From positions 62,001 to 126,000 of the forward strand of contig JAYQIC010000001.1 in NCBI GenBank assembly GCA_038141425.1: DNA of 64,000 nt. Direction: 5' to 3'. Of the stretch, positions 21,323 to 30,835 are shown one piece after another. Each line of letters opens with the position of its first letter. The stretch's first letter is position 1. This stretch comes from UBA7985 sp038141425 (GTDB lineage Bacteria > Pseudomonadota > Alphaproteobacteria > UBA7985). The position numbers were made by a program, and so were the translations under genes. The notes beneath the pieces are model-generated. The model made no database searches and had not been told where the DNA came from. It worked only from the letters and a program-made list of their open reading frames with translations.

Positions 21323-21652
21323 ATGAGTGAATACAGCGCCAAGTTCAATATCGGACAGGTCGTCTCCCACCGCCTCTTCGGCTTTCGCGGGGTCATCTAC
21401 GACGTCGACCCCCAGTATGCCAATACTGAGGAATGGTATCAGTCGATCCCGCAGGAAATCCGGCCCGCCAAGGACCAGCCTTTCTACCACCTGCTCGCGC
21501 AGAACGACACGGGCAGCTACGAGGCCTATGTCTCCGAACAGAACCTCGTGATCGACGAGAGCGACAAGCCGATCGAGCACCCCGGCATTCTGGAGTATTT
21601 CAACGAGCCCAAGCCCGGCTTTTACCAGCTGCGCGAGGTTCTGGCGCATTAG
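21323..21652 (+). CDS. hspQ: Heat shock protein HspQ
   Basis: A 109-residue protein of the YccV/HspQ hemimethylated-DNA-binding-domain family. Recognisable parts are FNIGQVVSHRLFGFRGVIYD, DVDPQYANTEEWY, QPFYHLLAQNDTGSYEAYVS and EHPGILEYF. In enterobacteria HspQ is a specificity factor or substrate for Lon. The gene is intact, starts eight bases after pckA, and probably shares its transcript. It has the length expected of the family. Confidence 0.9.
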   Translation: MSEYSAKFNIGQVVSHRLFGFRGVIYDVDPQYANTEEWYQSIPQEIRPAKDQPFYHLLAQNDTGSYEAYVSEQNLVIDESDKPIEHPGILEYFNEPKPGFYQLREVLAH

Positions 21653-21845
21653 GCCGCCTTTCAGCTGCTAACCGCTGCTTTCCCCTGCCCATTCCCGGTG
21701 ATTCGGAAATAAACGTTTGTTTTCGGCATCCTAATAGGTTAATTAATTCTCAGTTTTTCACGTTATGCGCCTGTTTATGGGCGTGTGCTGGCTTTTTCTG
21801 AGGCGCCGATACGGGGCTGAGTACGCATTTCAAGCAGGTAATTTT

Positions 21846-22501
21846 ATGCACGCGACTGTTTTGCAGAGGGCATCGGGGACCATAGTTGCACTGGCAGCGA
21901 TGGGTCCCTTGAGCGCCTGCGGTCAGTCACGCTACCAGCCTGTTATTGCTGAAGATGTCTTTGCCCCTGCATACAAGGTTGACGATCGGGCGACAGCACA
22001 GGTGCAGACCCTGTTCACCGACCAGCCTGAATCCACCAGCAAAGCCACCTATTCCCGAACGGTCCGGAACACGGGTGGGACAGCGTCTTCGACTTTCGAC
22101 TTCAAGTGCCTCGACGCGCGCCGAACCAGTGGTGACCCGCCCTCGTGTCCTTCCGGTCGGGTCGTCACCGCAGACCCGTTACCCGTTTTCGTCTCGCGGT
22201 CGCGCAAGGCGGAGCTAACCTTCTTCCGCGCGCACGTGCCGATCAAGGCGCCGGTCACGGTCGCTCAAAACCGGCCGCCAGCGGTGCAGAACGCACCGAT
22301 CCCGGCGCCAGTGCGGTCCTCCACGGCGTCGAACAGTCAGCAGCGTGGGTCCCCTGCTGAAGTTTCCAGCCCTCGACCGACAGCACCGCAGCGCAGGCCG
22401 CGCCAGCGGCACCAGCCGAAGCGGCAAGCGCGCCCTACGACTGCAACATTCTGCCCACCACGCGGGAAGAGCTTGAGCTGTACCAAGTCTCCTGCAGCTA
22501 A
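21846..22501 (+). CDS. Putative lipoprotein, unknown function (frameshifted)
   Basis: Not recognised. I chose the ATG at 21846 because it gives a lipoprotein signal, VALAAMGPLSACGQS, with a lipobox ending at Cys. The mature part contains a two-Cys segment (FDFKCLDARRTSGDPPSCPS), a Pro/Ala-rich linker, and a conserved-looking tail, YDCNILPTTREELELYQVSC, that ends at the TAA 22499-22501. The tail is in a different frame, with the break around 22380. Even numbers of Cys suggest disulfides. Confidence 0.5.
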
Positions 22502-22579
22502 AAGGGTCTCGGCGCACGGCCGAGCCTGCTCGCGTCAGAGTCTAGAACAGGGACCGGGAAGCCGTTAGGCACCCTCAGA

Positions 22580-24130
22580 TCAGAGCAGGTTGAGGCCGAG
22601 GAAACGGGCGAGTTGGGCGTCTTCACCGTAGATATCGGGCTTGAAGTAGAGCGCGCCGTATTCATTCAGGCCAACGGTTGAATAGACCAGATTGACCGGG
22701 ATCGGTCGGGGAAGGCGCTCTGTCCGTGTCTGACCGCTCTGCATGGCGTGGTCGACATCCGCCGGTGTCCAGCCCTTCTGCCGTGCCATGATCCACAGCG
22801 CGAGCAGATGGGCATGACCAACCCGGACGCAGCCTGAAGACAGACTGCGGATGCCATCGCCGTAGCGGTCGCTGTCGGGACTATCGTGCAGAAAAATCGC
22901 CTGATCGTTGGTCAGCGAAAACCGCACCCCGCCGAGCTGGTTGTTCGGGTGTCCCGGTTCCATGCGGAACTGAAACGGCAGCGCGCCAGGGTCAAAGGCA
23001 GACCAGTTGACGGCTGTCGCAGGGATCCTGCGGCCATTGGGATCGAGTGTCTGAATGCCCATGTCTTCGACAGCCTGCGGGTCCTGATAGAGCAGAGGGA
23101 AGACGTCTTCACGCACCACCGTCGGCGGCAGGGTCCATTCGGGGCTGAATTTCAGGTCGACGATGCTGTCGATCATGATGGGGGTTCGGCGCTCGGGCGT
23201 GCCGACCACCACTGGCAGCTCGAAACTCAGGCGACGGTTCTCGTAAACCCGCAGCCGCTGCAGGCCGATATCGACAACGACGTGGTGCTCGGGGTGGATC
23301 AGCAGCGGCGTGCGCTCCCGGTGCAGAGCCAGCGCAGCCTTCGGCACCTGAAACGGGGTCAGCCGTCGCGCGGCAAGTTCAGCGCGCAAGGCCCGGTACA
23401 GCGGGGTTTGAGGGCGAAAGGCATCCAACCAACCGGCAAGATCACGCGGGCCGTAGGCGGCTTTAAAGGTCTGCGTCAGATCACCGGGCACGGATTCCGA
23501 CCGCAGGCCAAGGCGCAGATCCCGGGCGAGGCGGAGCAGGCCGAGCGTCAGTGTGAAGTCGACCTGAGCCACCTCAGCAGCCCCTGCACCACGGCGTAGG
23601 CCTTGCTCCATCCGCATTTGGTAGACCTCAGACGGCAGACCATCGTTGACCGAGCGACGGAGCAGGTCGGCCGCTCCGTGCCCGAGGTCGGTCCAACCCG
23701 TGTCCCGGAACCAAAGCGGCCGGAACCGGGCTTGTCGGTACAGCTCGGCAGTCAGGGATACGAGCGGATCGGGGTCAGAAGCAAAGCCGGCTGCATAGCC
23801 CGACAGCGCCTGTGCAGCCAGATCAGCGGGCCGCAAATCAACAGGCCTGGCAGGCTGTGCAGCGGGGATTGTCGGTGAAGGCTGCGGGACCAGGGTCCGC
23901 GCCGGGACCTGCGACGGCGGCGGCACCACCACCCGCCCTTGCGCAGCGGTTTCGTAACCGTGAAAGGACAGCAGCGGTGCCGGCGCGCGCTCTGGCCAGG
24001 TCTGGGCCTGCCCCGCCGGGGCGAGTGCCAACCCGGCTGCGAAGACGGCAGCAATGGCGCTGGCCGCTCCAGCGCTCAGCAGCCTGAGCCGCGACCGTCG
24101 GGCTATCTTTCGGCGAATGGGATCACACAT
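22580..24130 (-). CDS. L,D-transpeptidase (YkuD/YcbB type)
   Basis: An intact protein of 516 residues that makes 3-3 cross-links in murein or attaches proteins to it. After the signal peptide (AASAIAAVFAAGLALAPAGQ) comes a Pro-rich linker and a helical scaffold domain (AELYRQARFRPLWFRDTGW). The YkuD catalytic domain has IFLHDSPDSDRYGD followed by SLSSGCVRVGHAHLLALW with the nucleophile Cys. The size and domain order match the large YcbB/LdtD subgroup. I chose the ATG at 24128-24130 because it opens a normal signal peptide; an upstream start at 24199 is unlikely. Confidence 0.9.
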   Translation of the reverse strand: MCDPIRRKIARRSRLRLLSAGAASAIAAVFAAGLALAPAGQAQTWPERAPAPLLSFHGYETAAQGRVVVPPPSQVPARTLVPQPSPTIPAAQPARPVDLRPADLAAQALSGYAAGFASDPDPLVSLTAELYRQARFRPLWFRDTGWTDLGHGAADLLRRSVNDGLPSEVYQMRMEQGLRRGAGAAEVAQVDFTLTLGLLRLARDLRLGLRSESVPGDLTQTFKAAYGPRDLAGWLDAFRPQTPLYRALRAELAARRLTPFQVPKAALALHRERTPLLIHPEHHVVVDIGLQRLRVYENRRLSFELPVVVGTPERRTPIMIDSIVDLKFSPEWTLPPTVVREDVFPLLYQDPQAVEDMGIQTLDPNGRRIPATAVNWSAFDPGALPFQFRMEPGHPNNQLGGVRFSLTNDQAIFLHDSPDSDRYGDGIRSLSSGCVRVGHAHLLALWIMARQKGWTPADVDHAMQSGQTRTERLPRPIPVNLVYSTVGLNEYGALYFKPDIYGEDAQLARFLGLNLL

Positions 24131-24306
24131 CAAATAAACGAATAAATCCGATAATGTACTATCTGAAGCGGTATAACACAGGTCGGTCAGCGGGGGCAAA
24201 GGTGTCTATGCGTTCTTCGACCACCATGGAGACGCAAATTGCGGTTTCCAGAGGCCAGTGGTCGTACTACTTCATCACAGACAAGCGAAACTCTGGGTCC
24301 GTTTTG

Positions 24307-24873
24307 ATGACAAAGTCTTCTCCGCTGATTGTCGGCGTCTGTGGTTCGGCCCGCGAAGGGTCCTTCAACCACGTCGTTCTGGACCATGCTCTCGCGCATG
24401 CTGAATCGCTGGGCGCGCGGGTGACGAAGATCGAGATGAAAGGCGATACCTTTCCCAACTTTTGCGAGGATCTCGAAGACCGCGACGGTCGCCCCAGCGC
24501 GCTGAACGATATCCGGCGTCTGTGCGTCGAGGCCGACGGCTACATCATGGCGTCGCCCGAATACAACGGCGGACCGACCGGCATCCTCAAGAACTTCATC
24601 GACTGGGTGTCACGCGTCCTCGGAAGAGGTTCCGGGAACCCCTTCCGACACAAGCCCGTCGGGCTGCTGTCGGCGTCGACCGGCCGACTGGGCGGGATCA
24701 AGGGGCTGCAGTGTTTGCGCATGGTGCTGGGTCACCTCGGCATGCATATCTCGGGCAAGGAATTCGCCTTCTCCGGCGCGCGGGAAAATACCGCTGATGG
24801 CAAGGTCACCAACGAATTCATGGCCGGTGAAGTCGAAGCGGTAGCTGAACGCCTGGTCGAACTCAGCCAATGA
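24307..24873 (+). CDS. NAD(P)H-dependent FMN reductase
   Basis: A 188-residue flavodoxin-fold reductase. The phosphate-binding loop is VGVCGSAREGSFNHVVL, and the flavin-contact signature is MASPEYNGGPTGILKNFIDW; GLLSASTGRLGGIKGLQ follows. Such enzymes reduce free FMN or quinones and azo compounds. The ATG at 24307 places the loop at the expected position, while the open frame extends upstream without homology. Its stop overlaps the ATG of the following hydrolase (ATGA). Confidence 0.85.
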   Translation: MTKSSPLIVGVCGSAREGSFNHVVLDHALAHAESLGARVTKIEMKGDTFPNFCEDLEDRDGRPSALNDIRRLCVEADGYIMASPEYNGGPTGILKNFIDWVSRVLGRGSGNPFRHKPVGLLSASTGRLGGIKGLQCLRMVLGHLGMHISGKEFAFSGARENTADGKVTNEFMAGEVEAVAERLVELSQ

Positions 24874-25809
24874 CCCAAACCCGACGGAGGCTCGCTGGGG
24901 TTCGCTCCAGGTCCTATGACTATGGACTGACGGCAAGCACGGACGCAGCCGCAGGACCTCGCCCCCGCGCTGTTCTTCCACGGTAACGGTTTTTCCGCCC
25001 TAACCTACAACGGCCTGCTTTCGCGCCTTGCGCCTGACCTGCCGGTGCGTGCTGTCGATCTGCAAGGGCACGGTCGCAGTGACGATATTCCGAGCCTCGC
25101 CCAGCTGCGAAACTGGCGGGCGTACCGCGGCAATGTCGAGGACATGCTGGATCGCAACGGCCCGGCGATCCTGATGGGGCACTCCATGGGGGCGCTGTGC
25201 TCGATGTTCACGGCGATGAAACGCCCCAATGACGTGCGCGGGCTAGTGCTGATGGAGCCGGTGTTTTTCCCACCGCTGTTCATGCTCGCGCTGGCGGTCG
25301 CGCGCGTGCTCAACGTCGAGGCGCGCGGCAACCGCCTGATCCCGCAAGCGCGGGAGCGTCGTCAGTATTTCGACAGCTACGAGCAGGCGATCGACTACTT
25401 TCGCGGCCGCAAGGGCCTGAAGAGCTGGCCCGAGCAGGCGATCCACAACTACAGCCATTCGGTGCTGCGCAAGCGCCGTGATGGCCAGCCGGGGCTGGAA
25501 CTCAAGCTCCACCCGGAGATCGAGGCGATGAACTTCTCCACCCTGCCCGCCGGTCTGTGGCCGGCCAAGCGCCTGCCCATGCCGGTGCTGGTGCTGCGCG
25601 GCGGGGGTGAAGGCAGCACGGTGACCGATGGTCGCCTGCGCTGGCTGGAACGGCTGGCCCCGCGCCTGAGCGTGCGCAGCCACGGCCGCAGCGGGCATAT
25701 GCTGCCCGTCGATCAGGCCGATTGGTGCGCCGAGGCGATCGCGGCGTGGTCCAGCATCCTGGGTAACAACCCTCTGGGCAGCCCTCTGGGTGACAGCACC
25801 GCAGGCTGA
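24870..25809 (+). CDS. Alpha/beta hydrolase (frameshifted)
   Basis: A serine hydrolase-fold protein of about 312 residues. The oxyanion region is ALFFHGNGFSALTYNGLL, followed by VRAVDLQGHGRSDD, the nucleophile elbow ILMGHSMGALCSM and a His in RSGHMLPVDQADW. The start codon at 24870 overlaps the FMN reductase stop, so the pair is probably co-translated. An extra base around 24930-24950 shifts the first 25 codons relative to the rest. Substrate is unknown. Confidence 0.75.
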
Positions 25810-25965
25810 GACAATCGGACATGGCTCCAGCGGTCGGCGTTCAAAATCCGGCGCCTCGGTGGAAGCGGAGCAGGGTCTAGAAAATGGCCGTTCTAAGCCC
25901 CTTGCACGCAACCCCGCCGATCAATATTATCCCGGCACTTTCAGGCCCCAGCGCCTGAGAGCGGT

Positions 25966-26042
25966 CGGGGCATGGCGCAGCCTGGTAGCGCACCTGTTTT
26001 GGGTACAGGGGGTCGCAAGTTCGAATCTTGCTGCCCCGACCA
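25966..26042 (+). tRNA. tRNA-Pro (anticodon TGG)
   Basis: A 77-base cloverleaf: acceptor CGGGGCA with TGCCCCG, anticodon stem CCTGT/ACAGG with loop TTTGGGT giving TGG, T arm with TTCGAAT loop, and encoded ACCA at 26039-26042. Confidence 0.95.
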
Positions 26043-26114
26043 TCTTCACAAAATGAATTCGGCGAGTTCCGTTTGCCGCCGGATCCCATGGGTCGCCGAG
26101 CACCGAGACACGCC

Positions 26115-26420
26115 ATGCAAGTCACCATCTCCCAGCCGCCGAAATCCGCCATGCAGTCGGGCCGCAGCAATGCGAAAAAGTGGCTGATGGAGTTTGATCC
26201 GACCTCGCGCCGGACGGTGGAGCCACTGATGGGCTGGACTTCCTCTGATGATACCCGGCAGCAGCTCAAGCTGTGGTTCGGATCGAAGGAAGAGGCGATC
26301 GAGTACGCGCAGGCCAAGGGGCTGGTGTACCAGATCGAAGAACCCAAGACGCGCAAGATCCGGCCCAAGGCCTACGCGGATAACTTCGCGAACGACCGCC
26401 TGCTGCGCTGGACGCACTGA
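26115..26420 (+). CDS. Complex I accessory subunit, NDUFS4 family
   Basis: A 101-residue protein of the ETC complex I conserved-region family, which is the bacterial counterpart of mitochondrial NDUFS4. It is confined largely to Alphaproteobacteria, and so it is a useful taxonomic marker here. Characteristic parts are NAKKWLMEFDP, LMGWTSSDDTRQQLKLWFGS, EEAIEYAQAKGLVYQIEE and the end PKAYADNFANDRLLRWTH. It stabilises the NADH-binding arm of the enzyme. It lies 72 bases downstream of tRNA-Pro, and the main nuo operon is not in the window. Confidence 0.9.
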   Translation: MQVTISQPPKSAMQSGRSNAKKWLMEFDPTSRRTVEPLMGWTSSDDTRQQLKLWFGSKEEAIEYAQAKGLVYQIEEPKTRKIRPKAYADNFANDRLLRWTH

Positions 26421-27042
26421 TCGAGCGCGTCACCGCGCCTTTCGTGCGGTTGGGCGGCAGGCTGGCCTGAGCCTGTCCAACCTGTTCCAAAGCGAGAAGA
26501 CCCCGCGCTCGACCGAGGACGAGGTCCCTGAGTCCCCCTTGCAAGGGCGTAGTGACGTTCAAACGAACGACCTGTAGTACCAGTTAGATAGCATTTCCCC
26601 AGCGTTTATTCAACCGCCGGAAGCCATGCCAAAAGGCGTTGCACGACGCTTCGAAACTGCTCTGCATCTAATTTGGGAGCAGGCGTCGTCATGGGACTGA
26701 GACGACTAACAGCCACGGTATATGGTTTGTCGCAGATCGCCCAAGATTTCATCGCTCAAGACCCGCGATGAAACCCTCACAACCCACCTGTTTGAAGCGT
26801 TACTGCGGTGGATTGAGCACGGGACTACGGTTGAAGCCCCATAGAGCTCTGAGTTTCTAGATAGGATGACGACAGGCCGCTTTTTCCAGAACTCGGGCAG
26901 CTCTGCATCACGAGGAAAGCGGCACCAATAGAGCTCTGTGATCCGGGGCGCACGGCTAAGCTGTGGATTCTTTTTAGGGTGGAGAATTTATAGTTTTCAT
27001 CACCCTGAAATTGTAACAAAGCACACAGGCACTGTCACGCTC
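26421..27042. other. Intergenic region between complex I subunit and phage element
   Basis: About 620 bases with no convincing gene except a possible 48-residue frame (26606-26752, minus). Composition is less GC-rich than the flanks. An 11-base sequence ATAGAGCTCTG, containing the palindrome AGAGCTCT, occurs at 26841-26851 and 26928-26938. I see no tRNA fragment or att-like duplicate of the tRNA-Pro 3' end. Confidence 0.5.
26606..26752 (-). CDS. Possible 48-residue small protein
   Basis: A short open frame starting MKSWAICDKPYTVAVSRLSP and ending QRLLAWLPAVE. Its second half (PKLDAEQFRSVVQRLLAW) has an amphipathic helical look. There is no strong ribosome-binding site and no recognised relative. 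It may be a remnant of a larger gene, or chance. Confidence 0.25.
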   Translation of the reverse strand: MKSWAICDKPYTVAVSRLSPMTTPAPKLDAEQFRSVVQRLLAWLPAVE

Positions 27043-27044
27043 GC

Positions 27045-27398
27045 CTAAGAGACAGCGACTTTAGAGCCTTGCCTCAGCACGCCGACAAGGCCGCGCGCAG
27101 TTCGCCATATAGTCAGCAGCGCCCGCCAGACCGCCAGGTTGCGGCCGGCCATGGCCTCCAGCTCCTCTGCCAACTGCGCCTGGAACCCCGGGCTGTAGTC
27201 CGGCACCGATGGACAGGCGCTAAGCCCGCCCCGTGCGGCCGCGCCACCACGGAAACCACCCGTCCCATCTAACCCCCCAGCCACACCGGCGCCGTCGAGC
27301 GCGCGTTCCAGCGCCCTGAGCGGATCGTCAAAACGCGCTGTCGCGCAGGCGCTCAAGCAGATCAGGCTCGCTACGAGCAGCAGTCGCACGGGCTTCAT
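27045..27398 (-). CDS. Outer spanin lipoprotein (Rz1-like)
   Basis: A 117-residue lipoprotein with signal VRLLLVASLICLSACATARF, where the lipobox LSAC ends at the lipidated Cys. Its gene begins inside the 3' end of the inner-spanin gene in another frame, which is the hallmark of Rz/Rz1 pairs. The mature part is Gly-rich and then helical (FQAQLAEELEAMAGRNLAVW). It is longer than most Rz1 proteins. It should sit in the outer membrane and act with the inner spanin at the last step of lysis. Confidence 0.65.
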   Translation of the reverse strand: MKPVRLLLVASLICLSACATARFDDPLRALERALDGAGVAGGLDGTGGFRGGAAARGGLSACPSVPDYSPGFQAQLAEELEAMAGRNLAVWRALLTIWRTARGLVGVLRQGSKVAVS

Positions 27399-27768
27399 CC
27401 TGCGCCTCCTTCAGTTCCAGTAAAATCCGGCTGCGGCGCAGGGCGGCTTCGGCCGCCACACTGCGGCGGAGCGCCGCCTTCCCCGCCCGGTCGCGGAGCA
27501 GGAGTACGCCGCTCCCGCTGCCACAACGGCGGCAATGAGCAGCGCCCGCTGCCCCCAGCCCGGCTCGGTCAGCCGGCCGCAAAGCCAGCGAACAGCCATT
27601 TCGGTGCAATCATCCCGGGCATCAGCGCAGCCCCCGGCGGTGGTCGTCAGCCGCGCCCACAGGATCACCCCCAGCCCCAGCGCGATCAGCCCCAGCGCCA
27701 GCACGGCGCAGCCTGAATGGCCACGCCGAGCAGGGGCGAGACCCGCTCCCCACCTCGACCGCTTCCAT
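27328..27768 (-). CDS. Inner spanin-like membrane protein (frameshifted)
   Basis: A membrane protein of about 146 residues whose ATG overlaps the endolysin stop (TGATG). Two hydrophobic segments (LALGLIALGLGVILWA and ALLIAAVVAAGAAY) are followed by a charged coiled coil (AEAALRRSRILLELKEAQDE) and the tail LLERLRDSAF, which resembles Rz C-termini. The double membrane span is unusual for Rz; the first span may belong to a fused holin-like segment. Breaks near 27740 and 27490 split the frame. The assignment rests mainly on the nested lipoprotein gene. Confidence 0.5.
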
Positions 27769-28289
27769 CAGGCTGACCCCCGCCAGCCCGGCCGCTGCCA
27801 GCCGGGTTCCCGCAGCGTGCGCGAGCCGGAAAGCCGGGGACGCGGCTTGCGCAGGTAGCCCTCGGCGCTCAACCCCAGCTCCCGCCGGTAGTCGAAGACC
27901 GGACAGGCGCGGTTGGCGACTTCCTGATGCCCGTGGAAGGTCACCTTCCCGCCGTAGGCCGCATCGATGGTAGCCGCGCAGAGGTCGCGCAGGGCGTCGA
28001 ACTGCGCAGCGGTAAAGGCGGTGGTGGCACCGTCCTGCCCGCCCGAAGGCAGATGGCGATGGTGCCGAGGTTGTGCCCGGCCTGGGCTGCGGGCTGGCGC
28101 TCGAGGCGAGCGGCCGCGCTGCACCTTGCCGTCGAAGGTCACCAGAAAGTGGTAGCCGACGTCGTCAAAGCCGCGCTTGAGGTGCCATTCGCGGATTACC
28201 GAAATATCGTCGTGGTGGAGATGGTCGCTCCACGAGCGGTGCAGGAACACCCGGGAGACCGGGCGCTCGGGTCGTTTGAAGTCGATCAT
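27768..28289 (-). CDS. N-acetylmuramoyl-L-alanine amidase endolysin
   Basis: A 173-residue amidase_2/PGRP-type endolysin, comparable to T7 lysozyme. It contains FLHRSWSDHL with a zinc-ligand His, VIREWHLKRGFDDVGYHFLV with the second conserved His, and the third ligand region KVTFHGHQEVANRACPVFDY. A double break between 28060 and 28120 garbles the segment that should read like GHNxGTIAICLSGG. It cleaves the amide between muramic acid and the stem peptide. No signal peptide is seen, so release depends on the holin. Confidence 0.8.
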   Translation of the reverse strand: MIDFKRPERPVSRVFLHRSWSDHLHHDDISVIREWHLKRGFDDVGYHFLVTFDGKVQRGRSPRAPARSPGRAQPRHHRHLPSGGQDGATTAFTAAQFDALRDLCAATIDAAYGGKVTFHGHQEVANRACPVFDYRRELGLSAEGYLRKPRPRLSGSRTLREPGWQRPGWRGSA

Positions 28290-28395
28290 GCAAACCTCCG
28301 TCAGCGGGGGAGAAAACGCGGGCTTCGAGTTGGGACAGGCGGTCTTCGCTCAGGTCGAGCTGGACTTGGATCCGGGCGAGGTCGCGGTCGGCCAT
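28165..28395 (-). CDS. Short coiled-coil protein of the lysis module (end uncertain)
   Basis: The frame starts MADRDLARIQVQLDLSEDRL and continues SQLEARVFSPADG, a coiled coil like the small XhlA or Rz-type proteins near holins. After about 35 residues the frame overlaps the endolysin gene and loses character, so the real protein is probably shorter and the stop given may be wrong because of an indel. Confidence 0.3.
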   Translation of the reverse strand: MADRDLARIQVQLDLSEDRLSQLEARVFSPADGGLHDRLQTTRAPGLPGVPAPLVERPSPPRRYFGNPRMAPQARL

Positions 28396-28407
28396 GTCGC
28401 GCGAATG

Positions 28408-28574
28408 TCACAGCCCGTCGAGGCGGTCGTGGATGCGCCCGAGGCTGACTTCGAGACCGCTGACCCGCTGGCTCATCTGCCCGCCGATGAAAATCGCCTG
28501 CGTGCCGGCGCCAGGATCAGCCCGATCAGGGCAATGACCAGCGGGTGGCGCAGGGCCTGCATCAGCTCAGCCAT
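28408..28574 (-). CDS. Holin-like single-span protein
   Basis: A protein of about 55 residues with one membrane span (MQALRHPLVIALIGLILG, then AGTQAIFIGGQ) followed by a coiled-coil tail (QMSQRVSGLEVSLGRIHDRL). Position immediately before the endolysin, size and topology suggest a holin or a holin-associated protein. One base is missing near 28510. Its start overlaps the end of the preceding gene. Confidence 0.5.
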
Positions 28575-29119
28575 GGGCCACCAGCCCTTCGCCCACGCCA
28601 AGCCCATCGAGGAGGCTGGCAAGTTCAGCCTGCAGCCGCCCCTGCCCATCGCCGCCGCGCGCGCACGATCCAGCGGCGGAGCAACGTTTCAGCCCGTCGT
28701 TTCGCCGCCGGGCGCGCGCGCTCCCGCAGGCGAGCAGCAGGACCAGCGCGGTCAGGGCAATTTCGTCGGCCTCGATCGCCGCGGAAGCGGTAGCAACGGC
28801 AGACGCAATTGGTGACGTCTGCTCGGCGTCTGGCTCGGCCTGGGCGTGGTCGAGCGCCTGCAGATGCCACAGCGCGCGCGGGCGCAGGTCTGCGGTCGAC
28901 CTTCTGGACCCGCCATGCCGATCCGGCGGGCGCGTCGTGGGGTGGGTTGATCACGGAGGCTGCGGGCAAGGCCAAGCGTGGCGCGGTCGCCCGCGCCTGC
29001 TTCCGGCCCCTGTTCCAAGCCCTTCTCAGCCGCTCGGCGACGCAGGCTCAGGGCAGGCGCGCGGGCAGGAGGAAGCACCGAGGAAGGCGCGTTCGCGGGT
29101 CATAGTGAAAGACCTGCAT
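28567..29119 (-). CDS. Phage protein of unknown function between fibres and lysis genes (frameshifted)
   Basis: The ATG at 29117-29119 has an excellent GGAGAGG ribosome-binding site and opens MQVFHYDPRT. A later segment reads ALWHLQALDHAQAEPDAEQT and EADEIALTALVLLLACGSAR, then ends LLDGLGVGEGLVAHG. At least three breaks lie between. The start resembles proteins encoded near phage tail fibres, but I cannot assign a function. Confidence 0.35.
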
Positions 29120-29178
29120 GGCCTCTCCTTTCGTAACTCAATCAGGGGGAGATGGGGAACGGTGGCCGACTGACTGGC

Positions 29179-29592
29179 TCAAATCACCGAACTGAACGGC
29201 AGCAGGAAGCTGAAGCCTGCATTGCGCGGTCCCTGCCTTGGTGCTGTTATCCTGCTCATTGACTTCAACGATAAAGCCCGCTGACCGTCGTATCAGCGAA
29301 GGCAACAATGTAGTCGTCCCTGTTTTGGTTTTGTTCGAGGGTGAGCAAGACGGGGTAGGTGTCGCTTTCCCGTGGTTGATCAAAGGTGATCCTGATACTC
29401 CCCGGTCGAAACCCGCACGACGCTGGCCCCGGCCAGCATCAGTGCCATCCAGAGGCGACCCGGCCGCAGATGGGCTGTGGCAAAGGCAGCGAGAACAGCG
29501 GTCTGCAGGTCGGTAAAGGGTGCACCGGAACAGGCTCCCTGCCCGGTGAGCAGGAAGTGGTCGGTTTGCTGAAGGCTCGCCCGAAGCGTGTC
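29179..29592 (-). CDS. Putative phage fibre-tip protein (start unclear, frameshifted)
   Basis: Reconstructed frames read TDHFLLTGQGACSGAPFTDL, LAAFATAHLRPGRLWMALML, then YQITFDQPRESDTYPVLLTL and IVAFADTTVSGFIVEVNEQD, ending FSFLLPFSSVI at 29179-29181. The second half has the beta-rich pattern of C-terminal domains of tail fibres. No start codon is seen between the stop of the collar gene and the first residues, so the two genes could be a single frame-broken gene. Confidence 0.4.
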
Positions 29593-30172
29593 CTATCCCA
29601 GCGCCATGAAGAACATCATGGCGACGTTAACCAGTCGGGTTTCCGCCCCGCCGCTGGCCCCGTGGTCGTATCCAGCGAGGAAGACCCGGGTGAGGGAACA
29701 CCATCTGCATGGTGCCACCGGAGACGAAGGTGTTGCGCCGGTAGACGGCGTGATCGTGGGCTGCCAGCGCGTCGTCTACGTCGTGCCGGGCAGGTCACGC
29801 GCCAGCACCGTCTCCCGCGCGGGGCAAGCGGCCGGCAGCGTCGGGAACCATCCCGGCGCCGTGATCCCAGCCGCGCACGAAGCGACCGCGCAGGTCCGGC
29901 AGCACCAGATCGGTGCTGACCATGAACGGATAGCGGGCGGCGACGATGGGGAAATCGACCGCGCCGTCCGGGATCAGGGCGCCGTTCCAGCTCGACCGAG
30001 TCCGTCGGCGGGCTGAGGTCAAAGGACAGGAACACGTCCCCGGGCTGGCGTGCGAGGGCGCCGCCCCCACCGCCCTGCTCCGCTGCAAATAAAGCAACGT
30101 CGCCCAGGGTCGCCGAATAGGCGGTCCCGCGCAGGAGATCGCCACCTTGTCGTTATCGAGTAACGTGGTCAT
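29593..30172 (-). CDS. Phage tail-collar-domain fibre protein (frameshifted)
   Basis: A fibre protein of about 190 residues. It contains the collar-domain pattern LVLPDLRGRFVRGWDHGAG and, further on, DDALAAHDHAVYRRNTFVSG. The carboxy end AETRLVNVAMMFFMALG matches the typical ETRxxNVAxxxxI ending of such fibres. Breaks fall near 30030, 29850 and 29720. Collar proteins join or form the receptor-binding fibres of short-tailed phages. Confidence 0.65.
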
Positions 30173-30187
30173 CAGCTGGCCTCCGCC

Positions 30188-30765
30188 TCAGGGCGCGACG
30201 GGCAGCGCGTCGATCATCCAGCCCAAAGCTCAGGGTGTCACTGTCTGCCGCAAGCGCGACCGTGATACCGCCACCGCTGGCTCCGGTGAGGTGCGGAATT
30301 CGAGCACCGTGCCGTTAGCGCCCTTGAACACCGCCTGCCCGCTGCCAAGGTTGGCGCCTGCGGTGATGCCAGCAGCGACGGCGAAGGAAAGACCTCCGGT
30401 CCACGCACCGCCATCCTTCTCGAACACGGTGCCGGTGGAGGTGTTGAGGAAGTTATCGCCGTCTTCTCCCTGCGCGGCGGTCGGGTCGGCAGGGCCGGTG
30501 AGATAATCGTCACCCAGCGCGGCCATCAGCGCGCTGATGCTGGAAACGTTGTCGGCGATGTCCGAGGCGTTGCGCGCCACATCGGTAACCACGGTGGTCA
30601 GGGCGGCCGGGCTGACGACCTTGGTCGCCGAACTGCCCGCGGCAACATCGGCCACGGTGGCGTAGTCCAGACCGGCGAGCGCGGTCGTCACCAGGTCAGA
30701 AATCAGGGCGCGGTAAGCAGTGCCTGCGAGGACAGGGCAAAGACGTCGGTTGTTTGAACGGTCAT
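30188..30765 (-). CDS. Phage tail fibre protein (frameshifted)
   Basis: A fibre-like protein of about 190 residues starting MTVQTTDVFALSSQALLTA. The middle has repeats of small residues and the phrase SSATKVVSPAALTTVVTDVA, which is typical of phage fibre shafts, followed by GDNFLNTSTGTVFEKDGGAW. The likely end is ALPVAP at 30188-30190, after a break near 30290. The last 18 bases are identical to those of the preceding gene in the operon. Confidence 0.6.
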
Positions 30766-30835
30766 GAAAGGACTCCTTGGCTGGAAAAATCAGGGATCGG
30801 GGTAAAGGCGTGGTCGATGGCGGAAGGTCAGCGGC

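Noticed and set aside
25966..26042. tRNA-Pro as attachment site of the phage element
   Set aside because: About 1 kb separates it from the first phage gene, and I found no copy of the tRNA 3' end near 43 kb or in between.
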